This document shows positions 20,496-30,060 of a stretch of DNA of 64,000 bases, in pieces. Both the position numbers and the translations under genes were made by a program. Position 1 is the stretch's first letter; the number at the start of each line of letters is the position of its first letter. The notes under the pieces are model-generated. The model did not search any database and had not been told where the DNA came from. It saw nothing but the letters and a program-made list of their open reading frames with translations. This stretch comes from Vitellaria paradoxa (Eukaryota; Streptophyta; Magnoliopsida; Ericales; Sapotaceae), in NCBI GenBank assembly GCA_019916065.1, contig CM034241.1, forward strand, positions 22,459,541 through 22,523,540, read 5' to 3'.

Positions 20496-20513
20496 TTAAA
20501 AATTGATGTCCTC
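20144..20513 (-). repeat. 5' LTR of gag-only element (right copy)
   Basis: Matches 17270-17642 with few differences; the (AAT)n run and a GA-rich segment differ in length. Very high identity implies recent insertion. Confidence 0.92.
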
Positions 20514-22040
20514 TACTTCCTTTACTGATACCTTTTCATCCTCATCCTTAATGTATTTAACTTGGTTTAAATCTTTGGTCTGTCTATCTCTGGATTTAGC
20601 AAGCTTGAATATCTCTCTTTCGCACTCCTTAGTGTCAAGTCGCCTATATAAATCCCCAAATGTCTTTGCCTTAGCCTCACTAACTGCTTTTTTGGTTTCT
20701 CTTTTTGCTTCTCTATATCTCTCCAAGTTCGCTTTATTTCGGTCGTTTTGCCAAGATTTAAAACATTCTCTTTTAACTCTTATCTTGTCTTAGACTGGCC
20801 TCGTTCCACCATTATGCCTCTTTCTGTGCCGGAGCACTCCATTTGGATTCTCTTAAGACTTCTTTCCCTATCCTCCTAATAGACTTTGCTACCTTATCCC
20901 ACATAATATTTGTACTCTCATTTACTGTCCAAACGTCTTCCTCTAGTACTATTTCCCTGAATGCAGGTTGCTTATCACCTTTCAAGTTCCACCATTTAGT
21001 CTTTGAGCATCTGTGCAACTTTTTTCTAATCCACCTTTGAAGCTGCACATCTATGACCAACAATTTATGTTGGGCACTTAAGCTCTCCCCCGGTATCTTT
21101 ACAAGTTACGCGGTCTTTTTTCCTAGTTAAGAAGAAGTCAATTTGTGTCCTTGAGGAGCCACTCTTATAAGTCACCAAATGTTCCTCTCTCTTCCTAAAA
21201 AAAGTGTTCGTCACCATGAGGTCATAAGCCACTGCAAACTCCAAAGTATCCTTCCCTTCTTCATTCTATTACCGTAACCATATTCCCTATGTACTCCTGT
21301 GTATCCATTTACGTAACGCCCTATTTGACCGTTCAAATCTCCTCTTATGAAGACCATCTCTCCTTGAGGTATCTCTAATGGCAGTCCTTCCAAGTTTTCC
21401 CAAAACTTCTCCTTATGTACATCTCTTAAGCCCACCTAGGGGGCATAAGTATTAATTACGTTTACTATCTCTTCTCCTAACACTAACTTAATTGCAATAA
21501 TCCTATCTCCACAGTGTTTTACATTAATTATATCTTCTTTAGGTCCTTGCTTACTACTATGCCGACCCCATTTCTCGATCTATTAAGTCCTGTATACCAT
21601 AACTTATACGCAGTCCTCTCAATCTCTTTAGTTTTTTGTCCCATCTACTTTGTCTTTTGCAAGCAAGCAATTGCGATTCTTCTCTTTTCCATTATATCTA
21701 ACCGCTTCCATAAGTTTCCCAGTAAATCTCCCAATGTTTCAAGTACCTAATCTCAGCCTTCTGTTTTGGACTCGCTTCCTTACCCCCCTACTTGTTCAGG
21801 AAAGTGTGAGGATTCTTGCCTATTTGACACTGCACCTGGGCGCCGATGCAGCGGTCCTTGCTTATTTAACACTGTACTCGGACCATATAGCACATCGCTA
21901 AGTAGGGAAAGCCCCCATGAAATCTGATTAGGTGTCAGAAAATCGATGAAAAAAGTTCGACAAAGTTTTACGCTGGCTGTCGATTACCTAACACAACCCT
22001 CCTCCTTTATCCGGGCTTGGGACCGGCTATGAAAAAAAAC
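20514..22040 (-). mobile_element. RTE-type LINE, 5' half (endonuclease and RT N-terminal)
   Basis: The minus strand from 22040 opens with a 5' UTR (CCGGTCCCAAGCCCGG), then degenerate endonuclease. EN blocks include NVINTYAP-like residues near 21440, VHKEKFWENLEGLPLEIP and MVFIRGDLNGQIGRYV, where the conserved GDFN is GDLN. After this come WWNLKGDKQPAFRE and MWDKVAKSIRRIGKEVL, then YREAKRETKKAVSEAKAK and DEDEKVSVKEVED, where the gag-only LTR element interrupts. The ORF resumes at 17269. This is a nearly full-length RTE copy (about 3.1 kb without the insert). Confidence 0.88.
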
Positions 22041-22163
22041 ATTGGCTGTAGAAATTGCATAAAATTTTATTGAACTGTAAGTCCCACTTGTCACCCTTTA
22101 TTTATGATTTTCTTTATGAATGGTTCTAATCTATAATAGTAGCTACCAAATTTTATGTTAAAC

Positions 22164-23081
22164 TTTTTTTTTTTGGGCAAAGTTTAAGATTTTATAAAAA
22201 GCGTCAAGAAGATGCAAAAGACCTAAGAGTTGAGTTACAATTGGAGGCTATTAACAAAATCTAAAAACAAAAAGAGCTTCCGCTCTTTCCTCCTAACCAA
22301 TTGTAGAACAAAGATAAAAAGTAACTCTTCAACCAAATGTTCTATATCTACAAAACTACTCCTATTTATCTGCTTCAAATTAATCAAAGAGCACAAAAAT
22401 GAATAAGGCTTCAATTCTTGCTCCTATACTTTGGGACTGTGACAACTCCCAAGCCTCCAGGAAAGGATTAATCCTTCTCGATGCTATCCAAGCCAAGCCA
22501 AGCTAATTCTCGGTAAGGCAAGGTTTCACAGCTTTGCAACTAACAAAAAATCCACAAACAAGTAGTCTGCCATCGGGGCCTCATTTGTGCAAAGGCTTAC
22601 AATTACCATCCTCCTCCTTAAGTGGTCTAATGTCAACATCTTGCCATAAACCACACAAAAAACATAAAAAAGTCACTTTAAATGGGGCCTCACATCTCTA
22701 GATTTTGAACCACAGGAAGCTGAACTCATCGATCTAACAAGGCACAGTAAAAGGACTTTACATTAAACACTCAAGACAAAACCACACGGCTTTCCAACAA
22801 CTCTCAATCTTGCAAATGCCTTCTCAAATTGATCTACTAGACAAAACCTTCTCTCTCCTATCTTCCCATTCTCTAGTGCAGACACATCCTTATTAACTGC
22901 CAATGAAAAGATTTCCACAAAGTCATCTTTTAGGCGCCTCCCCTCTATCCTTCCAAAATCTCATCATATTTCCTCTTCCCACCTCTATTGAGCAAAAAGT
23001 GTTGAACACTGGGCATATTGCCCAAATACTCCTCCCCACACCTATCTTGTAAGGTTCTAATGATGCTCTAGACACTAGTCA
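22164..23081 (-). mobile_element. Decayed L1-type LINE 3' region
   Basis: A T run at 22164-22174 marks the 3' end. Right to left in several frames: MRFWKDRGEAPKR near 22950, VEAPFKVTFFMFFVWFMARC near 22690-22630, then pieces aligned with the LLTLDHL, ANRC and FLVAKLWN parts of zf-RVT. Numerous stops. The conserved block order is what supports the call; no RT is present. Confidence 0.6.
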
Positions 23082-23545
23082 TAGGCCCATGGAGTTTAAA
23101 AATTTGTGATATAAAAATTTGGGCTAATTGGATAGTAGTATAGAGATGAGAGAGAGGGAGGAAATTAGTAAATTTAGACAATGTGTTTATAGTTCCCCAA
23201 TAACAGTGGCCCTCTTAGGATTTGGTAGTCCCTCAATAAAATCCATTGAGATGTTTGACCAATTCCTAGCTGGTATAAGAAGTGGTTAGGCCAGCCCTGG
23301 AGTAGCTACTGTTTCATACTTATTCATCTGACAAATATCAAATTCCCTAACTTAATATTTGGTTTCATGCCTGACTAGTAGAACTCCTTGAGAGCCTTTT
23401 GCAGGGTTTGCTGATAAGCACCATGCCCGACTATGGGTTCATCATGTGCATACTGTAGTACTTTCTTTTTGATTGAAGTTACATTTGGAATATATATTCT
23501 CTCTTTGTAAAATAATAAATCATGCTTAAGAGAGAAGTTACACAT
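23082..23545 (-). mobile_element. Ty3/gypsy integrase fragment, copy 2 of 3
   Basis: Minus strand: SLKHDLLFYKERIYIPN-like, KVLQYAHDEPIVGHGAYQQT, LQKALKEFY, CQMNKYETVATPGL-like (HHCC finger and following linker), then ARNWSNISMDFIEGLPNPK with the first catalytic Asp of the integrase core. It ends near 23082. Stops are present. Unlike copy 1 it keeps the core start but lacks the C-terminal region. Confidence 0.82.
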
Positions 23546-23775
23546 ACTGTTAATGTACGTTAATGCATATTTATGTATTTAGTGTATCTAGTATTTATGT
23601 ATTTAGGGGATATGTACCCAATCTAGGTTCCTTGTATCACATTTATTATATGTGTATATTGTTTGTGTATAAATACCAAGAAGTGACCACCCATTTGGGT
23701 GTATCAAACTTTTCAGTAAATCCTCTCCATAACCATTGGTTTGCTTTGCATCATATACAAGTCAGGACAGTAAAT
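23546..23775 (+). repeat. AT-rich LTR-like segment, copy 2 of 3
   Basis: Same segment as 702-934: TTAATGTACG start, TATAAATACC near 23670, AAGTCAGGACA end. Confidence 0.5.
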
Positions 23776-24420
23776 ATTTTTTTTTTTTGGACCATATATT
23801 TTAGAGACTCGAAAAAGAAGTTGACAATTTCTCCTCCTTGTGTTACGCTTAATGTTGATGTTGCAAGAAACAATACAAATGATTAGTACCAGGTCAGGTG
23901 AAAATTTACTTCATTTTCCGAATTTCTTGTTCTTCTCTATATGCATTACCTAGTGTTTGCTTTACTTAAGTTATATTTTTGTCAGTGATGATTTTTTGAT
24001 ACATTTGGCTTCCAACTGCTATTTCTTATGGACACTCATAGGTCCTATTAATAAAACATATACAACACACAATGAATGCTCAATTGAATTTGAAGTGGAT
24101 GGCCATACATTGTAAATAGGATGACCTTACGAGCTAATGTCGAACAATAACTTATTGGATTTTGATTTTAATCTAATAACATACATGGTTTATTGTTTTT
24201 TTATTCCCCCTTGTATTCAAATTGATTATTGGGGGCCCTTTTTGCCATGTAGGTGATGATTCTTCCAACTTCTAAGGAAGAAGGAATTTTAATTAAGATG
24301 TAATATGCAATTTTTAATGATGATGAAACCCTTGCAGAGCTTAAAGGTTTCAAGACCAAGTGTAGAGGTGAGCTTATGCTTATCAAAGTTTTCCAAGTAT
24401 CTCTCTGAAATTCTCTATTC
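23776..24420 (+). pseudogene. POL2A: DNA polymerase epsilon catalytic subunit fragment, copy 2 (three exons)
   Basis: Exon a (about 23790-23892) reads KKKLTISPPCVTLNVDVAR, then NNTND, TAG (for Gln), YQ and GT. Exon b (24032-24111) has AQLNLKWMA only in shifted frames; in phase it is NECSIEFEVDG. Exon c (24253-24396, 48 codons) reads [16 protein letters not shown], stop, [16 protein letters not shown] and LIKVFQ before GTATCT. Exon c is the most diagnostic: plant and animal POLE share M(I)LPASKEEG and LAELKGFE here. The three exons are in order with intact AG/GT borders for exon c. Two stops and a one-base deletion make it a pseudogene. Confidence 0.88.
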
Positions 24421-24867
24421 ACAAATTTCAAACACTTGTTATCCATTTTGCAGATTTATTAATTATGGCATATGCATCAATTCAGGCACTGATTTTTTTT
24501 TCTTACAGCACAATTTATGCCTTTTCTTATTGATTAATCATAAGACAAACTTGTCAATCTAAGTTGATTAAGATGATCATTCTTGCTCCACCTCCATTTA
24601 TTAGTCATAGTTGATTAATTTTGACATCTCTTGTGATGAAGGAAATATTGTCTTTTGGTAATGCAGGATAGATTTATGCCTGGTTGTAATTAGATACTAC
24701 TAACTGGGGTTCAAGCATTGAAAGTTTGGAATATTGTTTAGCACTTAGCTTGTATTCACATTCTGGTATATCATGGAACATTAATATTTGAAAGTGTAAT
24801 GTCTATGTTTAGACATGTGGAGACAGTCAATTTAATTGCAAGAGAATTGCTTTTTAAAGTATTTCTT
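24421..24867. repeat. Intron-like tail plus dispersed repeat (24720-24858)
   Basis: 24421-24719 is AT-rich with no exon I can name. 24720-24858 is the second copy of the repeat at 12004-12145. Confidence 0.5.
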
Positions 24868-25735
24868 GTATATATCACTAATGAAGTTATACACACATAT
24901 TTATACACATAGTAGGAAGTCCTTATATGGTACAGTTAACAACAAAGGAAAAAATTTCCTAAAATTAGGAAGCTAATTTCTAAAAATTAGAAGCTAATTT
25001 GATACAATCATATTTAAGATACATCCTTCCTATCTAGGATGATTTAATCTATTCCTTCTAAATTTCTCCAAGATTTATCCACACTCCACCTCAAGTTAGG
25101 CGTAGATATTGATCATTCCCAGCTTGTTCACTAAATTTTTAAAACTTGGTTTGTGTAAACTCTTTGTTAGGATATCAGTTGTTTATTCCTTAGTAGGAAT
25201 ATAGTTCAAGCACACACTTCCATTGTCAATCTTCTCCTTGATAAAATGTTGATCAACCTCAACATGCTTAGTATGATCGTGATGGACAGGATTTTGTGCT
25301 ATACTTATTGCTGCCTTGTTGTCACAATATAATCTCATAGGAATGCAGTTGGACATCTTTAGTTCATCAAGCAATCTCTCTAGCCATATTCATTCACAAA
25401 TTCCATGAGCTAAAGCCTGAAACTCTGCTTCTACATTGCTTCTTGCAACTACTAGTTGTTTCTTATTCCTCCAAGTGACCAAATTACCTCACACGTAGGT
25501 ACAGTAACTGGAAGTGGATCTTCTATTAACTGAAGATCCTGCCCAATCTACATCATTGTAGATTTCTACCATTCTGTGATCTTCTTTCTTAAAAAAAAAT
25601 CCCTTACTAGGAGTACTCTTTAAGTATCTCAGGATTCTAAAACTGCATCAAGGTGTTTCTTCTTTGGTAAGTGCATAAATTGACTGATCACACTTGCTGC
25701 AAAGGTAATATTGGATTTCTACTTGAGTAGTGATG
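24868..25735 (-). mobile_element. Ty1/copia 3' end: RNase H plus 3' LTR
   Basis: Minus strand from 25735: SVISQFMHLPKKKHLDAV-like, then DADWAGS-like residues mutated to NDVDWAGSS, RRSTSSYCTYV, NLVTWRNKKQLVVARSNVEAE, then 25374-25183 with MRLYCDNKAAISIAQNPVHH and KHVEVDQHFIKEK. After it comes a PPT (CTTGAGGTGGAG complement at 25082-25093) and an LTR-like segment to about 24868. Stops interrupt the reading frame. Upstream RT, integrase and gag are absent. Distinct from the two full copia elements. Confidence 0.8.
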
Positions 25736-26560
25736 GTGTAGAATTAAGAGACTTTTAATTGGACTTGAATTTGATATGGATGTTTATCAGTTTTTTTTCT
25801 TAAAAAAAAATTTAATATGGATTTCTTGTTTTTTTGCCTCGATTTGAATTTTTTCCTTCAAGTTTCTCTTATGGTTACCATGGATTCAGGTATTTAACCT
25901 TTTGGTTTGTGGTATTGGTTCAGATTCTGACTAAATTTGCCCTTTCTTCAATAATCCTTCGATCTTTGTCTATTGGTAAATCAAGGGATCATAGACTGTT
26001 CTAAGTTGAATATTATCCTTGCGAATCACACCCATAAGATTGTTAATCAAATTAAATTGATCTGGTGGTTATTAGGCTAGAACTTGATTTACCTTTAGAT
26101 TGAGGTTTCTCTTATGATATGCCATTGGCCTGTGAGTAGATAGGGTTTTTATAGGGTTAAAGAAGCTTGGTTAGTTATGATAGTGGGTCAAGTTCAAAGT
26201 AGATCGGCTAGTTTTTTGCATAACCTTTAGATATTGGCTATTCTAGATCGAATTTTATCTTTAAGAATAAATTAGCTCTCAATTTCTTGTTATTTGGCCA
26301 GATTTGAATTTATGGCTTTGTGCGAGGTTCTCTTGTGGTATGCATTGGTAATAAGGCGTTGGTTGTAGGTTTTGAAGAAGCTTGGTTAGTGATGATCTTG
26401 GTTGGGTCAAGTTTTGAGTAAATTGGCTAGATAGAATTTTATCTCTAATAATCTATCCCGCACTTTATAAATTAATTAGATCCCGTTTCTGGTTATTTGG
26501 CTATATTTGAATTTGTGTGCTGTTATTCCTTGTGATGTCTAATATGATGATTGGTGAGAT
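25736..26560 (+). repeat. Diverged ~220-bp repeat array, segment 1
   Basis: Units share an order of words such as TTAATCAATT, GATCT..TTTCTGGTTATTTGGCT, GGTTTCTCTTATGGTATGCATTGG, GTAGGTTTTGAAGAAGCTTGGTTAGTGAT and GAGTAAATTGGCTAG. Anchors at about 25870, 26108 and 26322 are 210-240 bp apart. Continues, after interruptions, at 30061, 38317 and 45030. Confidence 0.75.
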
Positions 26561-29500
26561 TGCTGGTGTTTGGTATGGCATATTGGGTTCTGAATTTTTT
26601 GCAAGCTGCTTGTGTAATTCTTGGGGTGGATGATGCTTTGTTAGGTCTAATCTGTTGAGCAGGGTGTTTTGGTTATCACCTTTTCAATTTGGTTTGGTGT
26701 CTACTGTGGAGGTTTGCTTTGGTTATCAAAATGCTGCCTTACTTGTTGAGTTGCTCGATAAATTGGTTTCCTATCTGGTTTATATTGATCTTTGGTGGAG
26801 CCATAATATTTTGTTGGCTGGCTTGTTTGTATCGGTCTATTGGGATTGATTGAATACGGTGTTTGGAGCATTTATTCTTTTGCTGTGCTGGTATACTGGA
26901 CATGAAAGTGTGGTCCTCTACTGCATTGTTACAGGGGCTGGTGTTGGTCTGATGTTTTGTAGAGTTTATGGGTTGCAAAGATGCTATGGAAGGAAACTAG
27001 ACTAAGTCCAGGAGTTCTTTTGTATTTCTGATACAATTTCTCTGTTATTAGTGGTTTGTGTTTTTTTTTTTTTGGGGGGGTAAGTTATTAGTGGTTTGTT
27101 TAGCTTTCTGGTGCTTGCAAGAGTTTGGATCTCTGGTGGTATTACAGGTTTTTGATTTACCTTGTCTGTTGTTCTGGTATGGTGGAGCATTTGCTTGCTT
27201 TCTGTTTGCTGATTTATGGTTTGGGACTCCTGTTACGTTGGTTTACTTTGATTTGGGTGCTGCTTTCTGTTTGAGGTTTTGGCGAGGTTCATGCTTTTGC
27301 CACTTGCTAGGCTATGTGGCTGTTTTGGTGGATTTTGTAGTGGGTTTGTGTGCAGAATTTTGTTATTGGTGTATCTGCTTTATTTAGTATTGGTGTTTCT
27401 CACTGTTTGCTCTGTTTGTGGTTATTGGCATGGTTTTTCTCTTCAAGTTGTAGGAAGTTGCTGATTATGTGGTGGAGTTTGTGTGGTTGCTGCCTGATTA
27501 GTGTGTCTTTGTGTTCGAGTGGTTTATCCTTAAGTTGCTGTTGCAAATGAATTTGGGTATTAATAAATAGGTAATGATGGAGTGTTGATTATTGCTAAGT
27601 TGCCAAGGATGTATTTTCCTTTGGAAGCAGTTGGATCTCTTCTGGATTTTGTCTTTGTAATGTGATCTTTGAGAGTCTTGATATGCTTGAAGATGGATTT
27701 GAGTTGTTGGTTTTGTGTTGTGGAATTGTTTGTTGCAGCAAGTTAGGTGTTATGATGGAGTCTTTATCTGGTGTAGTGAGTGGGTGGCTAGATTTGAATT
27801 GCTTGCGTTCTACTAGTGTGATTTTGCTGCAAATTATGTTTACAGACTATTAAATTTTAGGTTGCTGATATGAGCACAGCTATGTTATGATTTGTCATTG
27901 GAGTTGTGAATTTAGAATGAATATTTCTATTGATAATGCTGTCGTGAGAAGAGTGTTAATTGGTGGTTTTGTGCGGTTAAGGTTCGAAAGCTCCACTCTA
28001 ATATTTGAACTGTTGAGTTGAAGGTGTTACGCAAGATTGTTTGTACTGTGTTGGCACCTGTTTGGCCGCTACATGTTAATTTGCGGAGTGTTTATATTTG
28101 GCGGACTTTGGTGGTATTGGTGGTACTATTCTCTGCTGATTTTCTGATTCTCCTTTGTTGCTATAGTTTGATGATTGAAAGGAGTGAATGTTTTGATGAT
28201 GACTTGATGGCTCCTTTGCCCAGATTGTTTATTTGGTGCAATAAGCAGATGATTTGGAGTAATTATTTGCTGGCACAAGACTGTTTGGTTTCCATGGTGC
28301 TTGTTTGTTAACCGTCATTGTTGCATTGCAGCTTGTTTGTGATCAGCTAGTAGCAATTGACGAAAGCTGATGCGTTTTTCATTCTTTTGCGTTTAGGGTC
28401 CTAAGCTTTGCAGGAATTGTGTATTGGTGTCGGCTTATGATGCATTCTGCTTTGAACCAGTGGTGGCTTTTGTTTCTATTGAATTGGAGGCGCTTGTATT
28501 GCGATGTAGCTTGGTCTTCGCTGCCATGTGTTAGAGGCCTTGGAGAATATTTTTTTGCCGTTTATTTCAATCATCTATGTTGATTTATCATCTTGGCTTT
28601 TCTGCTTTAGATGGTTCATTAACATTGAGTGGATTTGGTTAGGTAGCAATAATATATATTTGGATCATAGACTATTCTAAATTGAAATTTGATTATTTTC
28701 TCCTTCTCTGTTATTTGTGGATGGAGTATTTTGGTTTCTGTTTGGCTGCAAGGGTGCATTTTAATAGCAGTCTGTGCATTGGGATGTCATTTACAGCAAT
28801 TTGGTCAGGGGTTGTTGTTTCTACTATTTGGATGGTTTTCTCTTCCTTCTTTCTGCTCAAGAGTTCTGGCTGCTGAACTGCGTTTGCTGGTTGCTACATT
28901 ATGAGTTTGCGGACCGATTTTTGTTCTTCAACAAAGCATTCTGCTATACCTGGGACATATTTATTATTGCTGGTCTTTTCCAGTTATTTTGGTTACTGTT
29001 TATGCACTGCAAAACTGCTGTTGTGCTGGGTGAATGTGCTTGGAACTGCTGTATTACTTGTGATGCTGCTGGGTTGCTGGTTAAATTCATAATTCAAGAA
29101 TACGGTGCTATTATCAAACTGTGCAGCTCCTTTGGTTTTTCCTTTCTGGTTCTACCATGTTGATGGTGGGATAATAATTGCCATGCCATGGTTGATTGTT
29201 AAGTATCTGAAGATTGGTGCAACTTGTTTGTATGGCTATTTGGCTATCGGCAGATGATACTTGCTCCTTTCGGATTTGCTGGGTGGAGCTTGGTAATCTG
29301 CCTTTTTACTCTTGCTATATGGTTGCTTGCAGCGAGTAATTGTCTTGTTTGTATGTCTTGGGCTGTGCTGTGTATTGGTGCATGTATGCTTCTGCGCTGA
29401 ATTTGTTTGCATCTTTTGAACTGTTGTTTGATGGTTGCATTTTGTTGTTCGTGTTGCTCACTGCATTTTATAGTTCCAGGATTGTTAATGGGGTTGGATG

Positions 29501-30060
29501 ATAGATGTAATTGTTGCATGCTTGGATTGGTGTGGTCCCTGCTATGGTGGTGTGATTGGGATAATTTGCATTGTAGAATTGTTGTCACGATGCTCTATTT
29601 GTTGCATATGTTGAGTTGTGAGGGTCCAGCTTGTTAAGTTTATGATGATCGAATTGATTGGGTGCAATTGGTGATGATGCTGATTTGTGCTGCTACAGAT
29701 TTCTGTTTGTTTCTGTTTTGATTCCTGCTCACGCTCCTAGAATGTTTGTGTGCTTCTTGTTGAGTCAGGAAGGTGCTAGGATGTTGATTTGGCATCTTGA
29801 GATTTGCTTTTAGATGTCTTGTCAACATTTTTTTGTTATTGAGATTTTGTTTAAGCTTATGTATTTATCTAGTACTTACCAGAGAAAAAAGGATGTTTAG
29901 TCCTCGGTCGGTTTCTTTGCCTAGCTTGTGAGATTTTTCTCAAAGCCAGTTTTTTGAGCTTCATTGTAATAGCAAGGATATACGCCAAAATCTTTGTATT
30001 TTCTTATTATTTATTTATTCTTTCTTACCTTTCAAAAATTAAATAAACAAATAAATAAAT
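26561..30060 (+). mobile_element. T/G-rich LINE 3' tail (5'-truncated copy)
   Basis: About 3.5 kb of strand-asymmetric sequence (T and G high, C and A low) with GTTGCTG/TTGTTTG words and no conserved frame. It ends TATTCTTTCTTACCTTTC followed by an A-rich tail (30030-30060), the same end as the LINE at 43890-43920. I interpret it as the long 3' UTR of the same LINE family, inserted in the ~220-bp repeat array. Open frames up to 129 codons here are composition artefacts. Confidence 0.6.

Larger units (their letters stand above)
17270..20513 (-). mobile_element. Gag-only (TR-GAG-like) LTR retrotransposon, minus strand
   Basis: A 3.24-kb element with near-identical LTRs (about 370 bp), an initiator-Met PBS beside the right LTR and a purine-rich tract (GGGAGAGTTG complement at 17643-17652) beside the left. 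The only long ORF is a 394-residue gag (18125-19309). No protease, RT, RNase H or integrase motif is visible in any frame, and the space after gag (17643-18124) is too short for them. It therefore must move, if at all, using enzymes of another element. It splits the RTE LINE. I see no clean 5-bp TSD; the right LTR end reads CCTCT versus CCTCA on the left. Confidence 0.85.

Noticed and set aside
24201..24446. 81-codon minus-strand frame
   Set aside because: Antisense shadow of POL2A exon c.
28774..29163. 129-codon open frame on the + strand
   Set aside because: It is inside the T/G-rich LINE 3' UTR. The Leu/Phe/Cys/Trp-rich translation is a composition artefact, and other frames there are equally open.
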